In this document: in pieces, positions 12,837-20,572 of the stretch
Layout of the letters: every line of letters begins with the position of its first letter
How positions within the stretch are numbered: position 1 is the first letter of the stretch
DNA from: Clostridiales bacterium
Lineage (GTDB): Bacteria; Bacillota; Clostridia; Oscillospirales; Oscillospiraceae
Assembly (NCBI GenBank): GCA_021205375.1
Contig: JAJPXR010000024.1
Coordinates: forward strand, 23,951 to 46,358
Length of the DNA: 22,408 nucleotides
Direction of reading: 5' to 3'
Notes under the pieces: generated by a model
Told to the model about the DNA's origin: nothing
Database searches by the model: none
What the model saw: only the letters and a program-made list of their open reading frames with translations
Translations under genes and position numbers: made by a program

Positions 12837-14492
12837 TTACCCGTTCTCCATCCGCTGGATGGCGGCCAGAATCGACGGCACCGTCTGCTTTTTGCGGCTG
12901 AGCACGCCAGGGAGTCGGGCGGTGCCGCCCGCGCAGTCCACGTGGAACGCCTGGCGCACGATCTCCTCGCCGCCTTCGCCCTCGTAGAGCAGCAGGGTGG
13001 ATTCGTCCATGATGTCGGTGAGCATCAGGAACACCACGTCCAGACGGCTGCGCTGGCGCACTTGGGCCATCTGGGGCTGCATCCGGCGGCAGAGGGCGTC
13101 GCGGGCCTCCTCGCCCAGGGTGCTGACCTGCCCCACGCCAATGTGGTAGGGGTCGGCGTGGAAGGTCTTGAAGTCTTGGAAGAAAATTTCTTCCTCGCTC
13201 TTCCCGTCCAGGCAGCTCCCTGCCTGGAACATGGCCATCGCCAGCTCGTCGATTTCCACATCGGCCCGTTTCGCCAGCTTTTTGGCGATTTTTCGGTCCT
13301 CCGGGGTGCTGGTGGGGGAGCGGAAGGCCAGGGTGTCGGACAAAATCGCTGCCAGCAGCAGCCCCGCCGTGGTCTTGTCCATCTTCACGTCGTTCTCTTT
13401 GTAAAGCATGGCGATGATGGTGGCAGTGCAGCCCAAGGGTTCGTTGCGGAAGTAGACCGGGTGGATGGTCTCGATGGTGGAGCCGATGCGGTGGTGGTCG
13501 ATGACCTCTGTGACGTCGGCAAAGCCAATGCCGTCCACGGCCTGACTCTTTTCGTTGTGGTCTACTAATATGACTTGACGCTTTTCCAGGTTCATCAGGT
13601 CCCGGCGGGAGATGAGACCCCGATAGCGCCCCTTCCGGTCCATCACCGGGAACCAGCGGAACCGCCGCCGGGTCATGACCCCCTGAATGTCCGCCACGAA
13701 CTCGTCCTCCCGGAAGGAAACCAGATTTTCAGTGCGCATGATGTGCCCCACCGGGACGGCCTGGGTGACAAGGCGGGCTGCGGCGTAGCTGTCGCAGGGG
13801 GTGGAGAGCAGCACGCAGTCCCGCGCCTTTGCCAATTCCATCACGTCGGGGGCGACCTCCGCCCCGCCGCACACCACCAGCCAACCGGCCCCGGCCTCCA
13901 GCGCGGCCCTCTGCACCTCTGGCCGGTCCCCGGTGATGACCAAATCGCCGGGCTGCACCTGCCCGGCCAGCCGCGCCGGGCCGTCGGTGGCAATGACCAC
14001 CTGTCCCTGAGCGAAGGGCCGCTCCGGTTCTCCCAGCAGCAGCGTTCCGTTCAGGGTGTCTACAATGCTGCGGCACCGTGCGCCGGAGGCGGACAGCGCC
14101 CGGAGGTTCTGCTCCGCCAGGTAGAAGCAGGCGATGTCTCCGGCGCTGACCATGCCCCGGACTGCGCCGTCCACCACCACGGGCTGGGTGTCCGCGCCCT
14201 GGGCCAGCATCTGTTCCCAGGCTTCTTTTAAGGTGAGTTCCGGGGTCAGACTGCCGGTCTCCTGAATTTGAATGTCCGACACCCGCGGCTCCAGTGTGTC
14301 CAGATAGCCGGGGGACTTCACCCCGAAGCGGCGGAGGACATAGCGGGTCTCCCCGTTTAGCTGGCCCGCCCGCTTGGGTACAAAGCGCCGCCCCGTCAAA
14401 CTCTCTTTCAAACGGGCGTAGGCGATGGCGGAGCAGATGGTGTCGGTGTCCGGGTTTTTGTGCCCGATGACGTAAGTGATGGCGTGGTTCAA
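12837..14492 (-). CDS. Manganese-dependent (family II) inorganic pyrophosphatase with CBS-DRTGG-CBS insert, copy 2
   Basis: A 551-residue paralogue of the enzyme at 9179-10840, with the same order: N-terminal DHH part, CBS, DRTGG, CBS, rest of DHH, DHHA2. Active-site strings are kept: GHKNPDTDT (10-18), VDHNE (310-314), IDHHR (331-335), SDT (385-387) and SRKKQ (532-536). The one change in the first motif is Ser to Thr at residue 18. The regulatory insert has diverged more (for example GARCRSIVDTLNGTLLLGEPERPF), so nucleotide response may differ. The start is again TTG (14492), with AGGAGG 8 bases upstream; the longer ATG frame would pass through the ribosome binding site. The copies are separated by an unrelated two-gene unit. 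Confidence 0.94.
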   Translation of the reverse strand: MNHAITYVIGHKNPDTDTICSAIAYARLKESLTGRRFVPKRAGQLNGETRYVLRRFGVKSPGYLDTLEPRVSDIQIQETGSLTPELTLKEAWEQMLAQGADTQPVVVDGAVRGMVSAGDIACFYLAEQNLRALSASGARCRSIVDTLNGTLLLGEPERPFAQGQVVIATDGPARLAGQVQPGDLVITGDRPEVQRAALEAGAGWLVVCGGAEVAPDVMELAKARDCVLLSTPCDSYAAARLVTQAVPVGHIMRTENLVSFREDEFVADIQGVMTRRRFRWFPVMDRKGRYRGLISRRDLMNLEKRQVILVDHNEKSQAVDGIGFADVTEVIDHHRIGSTIETIHPVYFRNEPLGCTATIIAMLYKENDVKMDKTTAGLLLAAILSDTLAFRSPTSTPEDRKIAKKLAKRADVEIDELAMAMFQAGSCLDGKSEEEIFFQDFKTFHADPYHIGVGQVSTLGEEARDALCRRMQPQMAQVRQRSRLDVVFLMLTDIMDESTLLLYEGEGGEEIVRQAFHVDCAGGTARLPGVLSRKKQTVPSILAAIQRMENG

Positions 14493-14549
14493 GGGGGTTC
14501 CCTCCTGTTCAACACATTTTGATAATCCCTTTGAATCGGCCAAGTTTTC

Positions 14550-14570
14550 AGTAGCTAGTGGTTAGTGGCT
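14550..14570. repeat. Heptamer tandem repeat, copy H5
   Basis: AGTAGCT-AGTGGTT-AGTGGCT, three units of period 7, lie about 58 bases upstream of the pyrophosphatase 2 start, inside its inferred leader. Confidence 0.65.
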
Positions 14571-14638
14571 GGAAGGAGAGTTTCACTTCTGAAAATCTAA
14601 TCTCTGTGGAACAAAACCACCACCATATGACAAGCACT

Positions 14639-14703
14639 ATCCCCGCTTGCCTCCCCTGAAAGGGGAGGAGGGCCGCCGCCGCAGGCGGTGGCGGAGGGGT
14701 TTC
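14639..14703 (+). repeat. Modular hairpin repeat, family R1, copy B
   Basis: The framework CCCCGCTTGCCTCCCCTGAA, then AGGGGAGGAGGGCCGCCGCC, then GCAGGCGGTGGCGGAGGGGTTT, matches copy A except for the loop of the second hairpin (GCA in place of TTT) and small flank changes. It lies between the inferred promoter and coding region of pyrophosphatase 2. Confidence 0.78.
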
Positions 14704-14746
14704 ATGGCGAAGCTGTAAAAGGGATATCCATGCAATCATTTTGACT

Positions 14747-14775
14747 ATTGTAACATCTTTGTCGAAACAGTGCAA
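14747..14775 (-). promoter_or_regulatory. Candidate promoter for pyrophosphatase 2
   Basis: On the minus strand TTGCAC (14775-14770), a 17-base spacer and TACAAT (14752-14747). Transcription would start near 14740, giving a 5' untranslated region of about 250 bases that contains R1 copy B and heptamer H5. Confidence 0.5.
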
Positions 14776-14798
14776 GGTCTTACCAAAACAAACGACAA

Positions 14799-14822
14799 CG
14801 GAGAGGAAACATTTCCCCTCCG
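14799..14822 (-). terminator. Intrinsic terminator after the distal potD copy
   Basis: CGGAGAGGAAA pairs with TTTCCCCTCCG (11 bp, one mismatch) with a two-base loop. On the minus strand it is followed by TTGTCGTTTGTTTTGG, a T-rich tail. It lies 24 bases past the potD stop at 14846. Confidence 0.65.
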
Positions 14823-14845
14823 CTGTCAGTCTGTCTGAAATTGGG

Positions 14846-15901
14846 TTATGCTGCTTTCAGCCGAATCCACTGCTGGTCATACAGGTCCAGCACGGTCTGC
14901 GGCAGGTTGGTGTAAATTTCGCACAGCTCCCGCACCTCGTTCGGGGCGTAGACCAGCTCATTGTCCGCCAGGTCGTCCCCCAGCAGCGCGCGGGCGGCGG
15001 AGGAGGGCGGAGCGTAGGTACAATAGGTGGCGTTGGCCGCCATCACGTCTGTCTGACACATATAATTGATGAACAGCTCGGCGTTTTCCTTGTTGGCGGC
15101 CCCCTTGGGGATGCACCAGGCGTCGATGTAGTAGTTGGAGCCTTCCTCCGGGTAGATGCAGGCCAGGTCCGGGTTCTCCCGCATCATCACCACCGCGTCC
15201 CCGGCGTAGTAGGGGGCGACAGCGGCCTCCCCCGCCTCCATCTTGTCAAAGATTTGGTCCATCACGTAGGCTTGCACCAGGGGCTTTTGCTCGATGAGCT
15301 TGTCCACCGCCTGGGTGATCTCGTCCTCGCTGGTGGTGTTGTAGCTGTAGCCCAGCAGCTTGAGGGCGATGCCGATGGCGTCCCGGCTGTTGTCGAACAT
15401 CAAAATCTGCCCGCTGAGGCTCTCATCCCACAGCACGTCCCAGCTTGTAGGTGTGTAGTCCAGCATGGTGGTGTTGTAGATAAGGCCCACCACGCCCCAC
15501 AGGTAGGGGACGGAGTAACTTCCCTCCGGGTCGTAGTCCAGGCCGCTGAGAAATTCCCCGTCCAGATTGGCGGCGTTGGGGACGTTGTCGAAGTTGATCT
15601 CCTCCAGCATGTCCTCCTCGATGAGCCGGGCGATCATGTAGTCTGAGGGAACGATAACATCGTAATCGGTGGAGCCGTTTTTCAGGGTGGAGTACAGGGA
15701 CTCGTTGTCGGAGTAGGTAGAGTAGTTGACCTTGATGCCGGTCTCCTCCTCGAAGGCGTCAACGGTGTCCTCGTCGATGTAGTCCCCCCAGTTGGCAACA
15801 TTGACCTCTCCGTTGGAAGAGCTGCTGCCGCAGCCGGTCAGAGCGGCGCAGGCCAGCGCAAGGGTCAGGAACAGAAAAAGGGTACGGAATGGTTTCCTCA
15901 T
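14846..15901 (-). CDS. potD: Spermidine/putrescine ABC transporter substrate-binding lipoprotein PotD, second copy
   Basis: A 351-residue periplasm-type binding protein anchored to the outer face of the membrane. The N terminus is a lipoprotein signal (MRKPFRTLFLFL...) with lipobox LTGC, lipidated Cys24. VANWGDYIDEDTVDAFEEETGIKV is the PotD opening, in which W and Y match polyamine-contacting Trp34 and Tyr37 of E. coli PotD. FDNSRDAIGIAL and GSNYYIDAWCIPKGAANKENA carry the other ligand-site positions. ATG 15901 has GGGGAGGT close upstream; the frame extending to 15955 lacks such a site. It is very similar to the neighbouring potD at 16235-17281 but is separated from it by a terminator hairpin and 333 bases of repeats. 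It may therefore be expressed by read-through or from its own promoter. Confidence 0.93.
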   Translation of the reverse strand: MRKPFRTLFLFLTLALACAALTGCGSSSSNGEVNVANWGDYIDEDTVDAFEEETGIKVNYSTYSDNESLYSTLKNGSTDYDVIVPSDYMIARLIEEDMLEEINFDNVPNAANLDGEFLSGLDYDPEGSYSVPYLWGVVGLIYNTTMLDYTPTSWDVLWDESLSGQILMFDNSRDAIGIALKLLGYSYNTTSEDEITQAVDKLIEQKPLVQAYVMDQIFDKMEAGEAAVAPYYAGDAVVMMRENPDLACIYPEEGSNYYIDAWCIPKGAANKENAELFINYMCQTDVMAANATYCTYAPPSSAARALLGDDLADNELVYAPNEVRELCEIYTNLPQTVLDLYDQQWIRLKAA

Positions 15902-15956
15902 TTTTACCTCCCCGCCGTCCGTCAGGACGGCACCAGATTTGCGAAAGGGAATCATA

Positions 15957-15984
15957 AGCTATTAGCCATTAGCTGTTAGCCGTT
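15957..15984 (+). repeat. Heptamer tandem repeat, copy H6
   Basis: AGCTATT-AGCCATT-AGCTGTT-AGCCGTT, four clean units of period 7 and the clearest copy in the window. It lies about 55 bases upstream of the distal potD start and is followed directly by the M2 module. Confidence 0.8.
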
Positions 15985-16022
15985 GCCGTCAAGCGGCACT
16001 TCCGAAGCTACGCTTCTCCCTG
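15985..16022. repeat. M2 module (R1-associated)
   Basis: GCCGTCAAGCGGCACTTCCG followed by AAGCTACGCTTCTCCCTG. The first part recurs at 20418-20437, with one change at 9003-9021, and in reverse at 7379-7397. It encodes a small hairpin (GCCG/CGGC). The rest of the gap 16023-16197 is AT-rich and holds a degenerate, inverted heptamer-like tract near 16111-16146 and no ORF I would call. Confidence 0.5.
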
Positions 16023-16197
16023 TAGTCAGGCACTTCTGGCAGAAAGCATAGTGCATAAAACGAAAAGTGAAAATAAACATTTGTGGTGCGCTGTCAGCAA
16101 AAGTTAAGAACTACAAAGCTAAGAGCTATAATACTCATAAGGCTGAGTAAGTGGGATAACCAGTTGAAATTTCACCCAAATGTGCGATTTGAGTGAA

Positions 16198-16221
16198 GAG
16201 CCTGCCGTTTCCGGCAGGCTC
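16198..16221 (-). terminator. Terminator-like hairpin after the proximal potD
   Basis: A perfect 10-bp stem GAGCCTGCCG/CGGCAGGCTC with loop TTTC begins 14 bases past the potD stop at 16235. The downstream minus-strand tail TTCACTC is weakly T-rich, so partial read-through into the distal potD is plausible. Confidence 0.6.
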
Positions 16222-16234
16222 ATTTGGCGGCGGG

Positions 16235-17281
16235 TTATGCGGCCTTGAGGCGTATCCACTCCTCGTCGTAGAGGTCCAGCACGGTCTGAGGCAGGTTGAC
16301 ATAGACCTCCGCCTTGTCCATGACCTCCTGAGCGGGATAGGCAATGTCGCTGTCTTTCAGCTCGTCCTCCAGCAGCTCTTTGGCGGCGGAGGAGGGGGTG
16401 GAGTAGTAAATTTCCTCGGCGTTGGCGGCCATGACCTCCGGCTCACACATGAAGTTGATGAACGCCTCGGCGTTCTCCTTGTTGGCGGCGCCCTTGGGGA
16501 TGCACATGGCGTCCACGTAGTAGTTGGAGCCTTCCTCCGGGAACACAAAGGCCAGGTCTGGGTTCTCGGAGATCATGGTGATGGCGTCTCCGGCGTAGTA
16601 GGGACCCACGGCGGCCTCGCCCGCCTCCATCTTGTCAAAGATCTGGTCCATGACGTAGGCCTGCACCAGAGGCTTCTGCTCGATGAGCTTATCCACCGCT
16701 TCAACGATTTCGGCCTCGTCGGTGGTGTTGTAGCTGTAGCCCAGGCTTTTCAGGGCGATGCCGATGGCGTCCCGGCTGTTGTCGAACATGAGGATTTGAC
16801 CGCTCAGGTCCTCATCCCACAGCACGTCCCAACTGGTGGGGGTGTAGTCCACCATGGTGGTGTTGTAGACGATGCCCACCACGCCCCACATATAGGGGAC
16901 GGAGTACTCGTTGGTGGGGTCATAGTCCAGGTTTTTGTAATCGTCGTCGATGTTGGCGAAGTTGGGGACGTTGTCGAAGTCGATGGTTTCCAGCATGTCC
17001 TCCTCGATGAGCCGGGAGATCATGTAGTCCGAGGGGATGATGACATCGTACTCGGCGGAGCCGTTTTTCAGGGTGGAGTACATGGACTCGTTGTCGGAGT
17101 AGGTGGTGTAGTTGACCTTGATGCCGGTCTCCTCCTCAAACTCTTCCAGCAGGTCCTCGTCGATATACTCGCCCCAGTTGTAGACATTGACCTCCCCGTT
17201 GGTGGTGGAGCTGCCGCCGCCGCAGGCGGTCAGGGACAGCAGCAGAGACAGGGACAGGGCGAACAGGAACACTTTTTTCAT
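16235..17281 (-). CDS. potD: Spermidine/putrescine ABC transporter substrate-binding lipoprotein PotD, operon-proximal copy
   Basis: A 348-residue polyamine-binding lipoprotein. The signal peptide MKKVFLFALSLSLLLSLTAC has lipobox LTAC with Cys20. The mature part opens with VNVYNWGEYIDEDLLEEFEE (ligand-contacting W and Y). It continues with FDNSRDAIGIALKSLGYSYN, GPYYAGDAITM and GSNYYVDAMCIPKGAANKENA, positions that line the polyamine site in E. coli PotD. ATG 17281 has AGAGGG 8 bases upstream. It follows potC by 54 bases and is the last gene of the tight potABCD operon, followed by a hairpin and then a close paralogue. The main ligand-site strings agree between the copies; one local change is Trp versus Met after the conserved YID/YVD. 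Confidence 0.95.
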   Translation of the reverse strand: MKKVFLFALSLSLLLSLTACGGGSSTTNGEVNVYNWGEYIDEDLLEEFEEETGIKVNYTTYSDNESMYSTLKNGSAEYDVIIPSDYMISRLIEEDMLETIDFDNVPNFANIDDDYKNLDYDPTNEYSVPYMWGVVGIVYNTTMVDYTPTSWDVLWDEDLSGQILMFDNSRDAIGIALKSLGYSYNTTDEAEIVEAVDKLIEQKPLVQAYVMDQIFDKMEAGEAAVGPYYAGDAITMISENPDLAFVFPEEGSNYYVDAMCIPKGAANKENAEAFINFMCEPEVMAANAEEIYYSTPSSAAKELLEDELKDSDIAYPAQEVMDKAEVYVNLPQTVLDLYDEEWIRLKAA

Positions 17282-17335
17282 GGCAGTTTCCCTCTTTTCA
17301 TAAAATGGCGGGTTCTCTCGTCCCGCGGGTGGGGG

Positions 17336-18193
17336 TTAGCCCTTCCCCTGGAGCTTGGCCGCCCGCGCAGCGGCGGCCTTCTCCTGCCGGGCCGAGCGGA
17401 TGTTCACGATGGCCAGCAGGCTCAGCACCACCACAAACATCAGGGTGGACAGGGCGTTGATCTCCGGGCTGATGCGCTTACGGGTCATGGAGTAGACCTC
17501 CATAGCCAGGGTGGAGGTGCTGGAACCGGCGGTGAAATAGGAGATGACGAAGTCATCCACCGACATGGTGAAGGCCATGATCGCCCCGTTCAGCACGCCG
17601 GGTTGAATCTCCGGCAGCACCACCTTTAAGAACGCCTGCCAGGGGGTGGCCCCCAGGTCCAGGGCGGCCTCCTCGATATTGGGGTCGCACTGGTTCAGCT
17701 TGGGCAGCACCGAGAGGATGACATAGGGAATATCAAAGGTGATATGGGCCAGCAGCAGGGTGGCGAAGCCCAGTTTCAGGGTGACGCCCGTCAACTGTCC
17801 CAACGTGGAATTGAACGCGCCGATGGCGAACACAAACAGCAGCATCAGGCTGACGCCGGTGATGATGTCCGCGTTGGTCATGGGGATGTTGTTGATGGCC
17901 ATGCACACCGTCCGGGGGCGCTTGCGCATGTTGTAAAAGCCGATGGCTGCCATAGTGCCCAAAACTGTGGAGAACACCATCGCCAGCACCGAGACCTCCA
18001 GGGTGGTGGCCAGAGCGCTGAGGATGCGGCTGTCGTCAAACAGCTCTACATACCACTGGAGGGAAAAGCCCGTCCAGACGGTGCGGCTCTTGGAGCTGTT
18101 GAAGGAAAAGACGATGAGGACGACGATGGGGGCGTAGAGGAAAATCATCGTCAGAATCAGGCCCAGACGGGCAAAAAATCCGTTCTTTCTCAA
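17336..18193 (-). CDS. potC: Spermidine/putrescine ABC transporter permease PotC
   Basis: A 285-residue membrane permease with six likely helices, starting GLILTMIFLYAPIVVLIVFSF. It carries the MetI-type EAA loop EAALDLGATPWQAFLKVVLPEIQPG that contacts the ATPase PotA. A basic, alanine-rich tail (RSARQEKAAAARAAKLQGKG) ends the protein. The start codon is TTG: in the sequence CTTTTGAGA the TTG (18193-18191) overlaps the potB stop TGA (18192-18190), a coupling overlap of two bases like the common ATGA. No ATG nearby would give a better start. With PotB it forms the transmembrane channel for polyamine import. Confidence 0.95.
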   Translation of the reverse strand: MRKNGFFARLGLILTMIFLYAPIVVLIVFSFNSSKSRTVWTGFSLQWYVELFDDSRILSALATTLEVSVLAMVFSTVLGTMAAIGFYNMRKRPRTVCMAINNIPMTNADIITGVSLMLLFVFAIGAFNSTLGQLTGVTLKLGFATLLLAHITFDIPYVILSVLPKLNQCDPNIEEAALDLGATPWQAFLKVVLPEIQPGVLNGAIMAFTMSVDDFVISYFTAGSSTSTLAMEVYSMTRKRISPEINALSTLMFVVVLSLLAIVNIRSARQEKAAAARAAKLQGKG

Positions 18194-19038
18194 AAGTACA
18201 CAGCCCCCTCTTCTCCCTCACCGAAGTGGTTCATAACCGCCATGCAAATCAGGACAATGACCATCATCACCAGGGAGATGGCGCTGCCCAGATAGGGGTT
18301 GTAGGCGTTGCCGTAGAACTGCATCTCGATCAGGTCGCCCAGCAGCAGCGTCATGCCGCCGCCCAGCAGCTTGGAGATGGCGAAGGTGGACACCGAGGGG
18401 ATGAACACCATGGTGATGCCAGAGAGGACACCCGGCAGGCTCAGGGGGAAGATAATTTTCCGGAACACCTGCACGCCGTTGGCCCCCAGGTCCTCCGCTG
18501 CCTCAATGACCCGCGTGTCGATCTTGTCGATGACGGTGTAGATGGGCAGAATCATAAAGGGCAGGTAGTTGTATACCATGCCCAGCACCACCGCGCCGGG
18601 GGTGTTGATCATGGGGAAATAGGTCAGTTCGGTGCCAAAAATGGCGTTGATGAGGTCAAAGACCCCCAATTTCGCCAGAAGGGTGTTGATGATGCCGGTG
18701 TTCTCCAGCAGGCTCATCCAGGCGTAGGTCCGCAGGAGGAAGTTCATCCACATGGGCAGCATCATAGCGATCATAGCAATGCGCTTGACCCCTGGCCCTT
18801 CGCGGGAGATCCAGTAGGCGATGGGATAGCCGATGAGCAGGCACACCACCGTGGCGATGATGGCCAGCCGGAAGGAGGTGGCGAACACCGTCCAGTACTG
18901 GGTCAGGGCTTTGAAGTTCTCCAGGGTCAACTGTCCCTCCCGGTTCACCAGGGAGTAGCCCACCACCAGGCACAGGGGGACGATGACAAAAATCGCCATC
19001 CAAACCACATAGGGAATGGCCAGATATTTCTTTCTCAT
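18190..19038 (-). CDS. potB: Spermidine/putrescine ABC transporter permease PotB
   Basis: A 282-residue permease with about six transmembrane helices. The first helix is YVVWMAIFVIVPLCLVVGYS and the string MLPMWMNFLLRTYAWM is typical of PotB/PotH. The EAA loop is EAAEDLGANGVQVFRKIIFPLSLPG. ATG 19038 lies 10 bases after the potA stop, and its ribosome binding site GAGGGC overlaps that stop, so it is tightly coupled to potA. Its own stop overlaps the potC TTG start. Together the genes give a PotABC core of one ATPase pair and two different permeases. Confidence 0.95.
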   Translation of the reverse strand: MRKKYLAIPYVVWMAIFVIVPLCLVVGYSLVNREGQLTLENFKALTQYWTVFATSFRLAIIATVVCLLIGYPIAYWISREGPGVKRIAMIAMMLPMWMNFLLRTYAWMSLLENTGIINTLLAKLGVFDLINAIFGTELTYFPMINTPGAVVLGMVYNYLPFMILPIYTVIDKIDTRVIEAAEDLGANGVQVFRKIIFPLSLPGVLSGITMVFIPSVSTFAISKLLGGGMTLLLGDLIEMQFYGNAYNPYLGSAISLVMMVIVLICMAVMNHFGEGEEGAVYF

Positions 19039-19048
19039 TGGCGTGCCC

Positions 19049-20086
19049 TCAGCTCTTGTGCATAACCTGAATGTTGTCAGGCTCCACGCTCAGGCCCACC
19101 AGTTGGCCCACCTGGGGGGCGCGGGTGGTCTGGACCTTCCAGGTGAAGGTCTCCCCCCGCACCATAATTTCATAGAAAATGCCCTTGAACACGACGCTTT
19201 CCACTGTGCCCACCAGTTGGCCTGCCTCTGGGGCGGAGATGACCAGGTCCTCGGGACGGACGACCACGTCCACTGCCTCCCGGACGGCGAAGCCCTTATC
19301 CACGCAGTCGAAAGCGCGTCCGGCGAAGGAGACCAGGTAATCCCGCTCCATGACGCCCTCCACAATGTTGGACTCCCCGATGAAGTTGGCGACGAAAGCG
19401 TTCTTTGGTTCGTTGTAGATGTCGATGGGGGTGCCGATCTGCTGGATGCGGCCCTCGTTCATCACCACGATGGTGTCGGACATGGTCAGTGCCTCCTCCT
19501 GGTCGTGGGTGACGTAGACAAAGGTGATGCCTACCTGCTGCTGGATTTTTTTCAGCTCGGTCTGCATCCCCTTGCGCAGTTTCAGGTCCAGCGCGCCCAG
19601 GGGTTCGTCCAGCAGGAGGACCTTGGGCCGGTTGATGATGGCTCGTGCAATGGCCACCCGCTGCTGCTGGCCGCCGGACAGGGAGTTGACGCTGCGCTGC
19701 TCATACCCGGCCAGGTTGACCATGTTCAGCGACTCGTCCACCCGCTTGCGAATTTCGTCCTCCGGCACCTTGGAGATGCGCAGGCCAAAGGCCACGTTCT
19801 CGTAGATGTTCATGTGGGTGAACAGGGCGTACTTTTGGAACACCGTGTTGATCTGCCGCTTGTAGGGGGGCAGGTCGTTGATGCGCATCCCGTCGAAGAA
19901 CACATCACCGGTGGTCGGCTTCTGGAAGCCGCCGATGATGCGCAGGGTGGTGGTCTTGCCGCATCCAGAGGGACCCAACAGTGTCAAAAACTCTGCATCG
20001 TTGAAATACAGGTTGATGTTGTCGAGAACAGTCGTGTCGTCGAACACCATAGACACATCGGTCAAACGAATCAGTTCCTTGGACAT
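19049..20086 (-). CDS. potA: Spermidine/putrescine ABC transporter ATP-binding protein PotA
   Basis: A 345-residue cytoplasmic ATPase that powers polyamine import. Walker A GPSGCGKT is at residues 38-45, Q-loop Q84, signature LSGGQ 136-140, Walker B LLLDEP 157-162 and switch His194 in VTHDQEEAL. After the nucleotide-binding domain (about 1-235) comes a TOBE-type regulatory domain (VVVRPEDLVIS... onward), as in PotA and MalK relatives. ATG 20086 has a long AGGAGGAGG site 4 bases upstream. It is first in the operon potA-B-C-D. No potR-type regulator gene is in front of it, unlike the potRABCD arrangement known from some Gram-positives. Confidence 0.96.
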   Translation of the reverse strand: MSKELIRLTDVSMVFDDTTVLDNINLYFNDAEFLTLLGPSGCGKTTTLRIIGGFQKPTTGDVFFDGMRINDLPPYKRQINTVFQKYALFTHMNIYENVAFGLRISKVPEDEIRKRVDESLNMVNLAGYEQRSVNSLSGGQQQRVAIARAIINRPKVLLLDEPLGALDLKLRKGMQTELKKIQQQVGITFVYVTHDQEEALTMSDTIVVMNEGRIQQIGTPIDIYNEPKNAFVANFIGESNIVEGVMERDYLVSFAGRAFDCVDKGFAVREAVDVVVRPEDLVISAPEAGQLVGTVESVVFKGIFYEIMVRGETFTWKVQTTRAPQVGQLVGLSVEPDNIQVMHKS

Positions 20087-20156
20087 TTATCCTCCTCCTC
20101 ACAGGGCCGCCGGGCCTTTTCCCGCCCGGACGCCTTCCCGTTTCGGCTGCTGTGGA

Positions 20157-20175
20157 TGTAACACCCCATGTTACA
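20157..20175. promoter_or_regulatory. Palindromic operator candidate in the pot leader
   Basis: TGTAACA-CCCCA-TGTTACA is a perfect 7-bp inverted repeat with a 5-base spacer, lying about 6 to 24 bases past the predicted transcription start of the pot operon. Half-sites and position fit a dimeric repressor that blocks early elongation. It could also fold as a small RNA hairpin. I cannot name the regulator. Confidence 0.55.
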
Positions 20176-20187
20176 GCAACCAGAAAA

Positions 20188-20216
20188 ACTATATCTTGTT
20201 AAGGGGGTAAAGTCAA
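20188..20216 (-). promoter_or_regulatory. Sigma-A promoter of the pot operon
   Basis: On the minus strand TTGACT (20216-20211), a 17-base spacer and TATAGT (20193-20188), each one base from consensus. The start of transcription would be near 20181, giving a leader of about 95 bases before potA. Confidence 0.82.
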
Positions 20217-20289
20217 GTTTTCGACGGAAAAATTCCCGCAGGATTTTTGAAAAGTTGTCCGTTCCAGCCCACTAGATTTGTAGGAAAAA

Positions 20290-20321
20290 CCCTCCGTCAC
20301 GGCTTGCGCCGTGCCACCTCA
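20290..20321 (-). repeat. Truncated R1-like hairpin
   Basis: AACCCTCCGT, then a CACGGC-TTGC-GCCGTG hairpin (20298-20313), then CCACCTC. This matches one flank of R1 read in reverse, with yet another sequence in the variable arm. The remainder of 20217-20398 is AT-richer and shows no ORF or other site I can name. Confidence 0.45.
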
Positions 20322-20398
20322 GACAGCATTTGCTTTTTTGCCATCACTTTTGCCTGGTATAGAGCAAGTTTTCCGCGAAGAATTGTCGGCTCGCAACT

Positions 20399-20502
20399 GA
20401 CCACCCCTCTTGCCTCCGCCGTCAAGCGGCACTTCCGCTGCGCTCCCTGCCCTGAAAGGGGAGGAGGGCCGCCGCCTTTAGGTGGTGGCGGAGGGGTTTG
20501 CG
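20399..20502 (+). repeat. Modular hairpin repeat, family R1, copy C (with M2 insert)
   Basis: The framework GACCACCCCTCTTGCCTCC is interrupted by the M2 module GCCGTCAAGCGGCACTTCCG plus CTGCGCTCCCTG, then resumes with CCCTGAAAGGGGAGGAGGGC and GCCGCCTTTAGGTGGTGGCG before ending GAGGGGTTTGCG. The M2 module sits inside the first half, next to the CCCCTGAAAGGGG hairpin, as in copy D. Confidence 0.75.
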
Positions 20503-20572
20503 GCTGGAATAACTGATAAAGTTGGGCGAAAGGAATAGCAACATTGAAAATATTCCCCAGCAGGCCGCAGAA

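Noticed and set aside
16193..17629. 478-codon plus-strand frame across potD and potC
   Set aside because: It is a shadow of two well-supported genes and is repetitive in Gly, Val, Asp and His.
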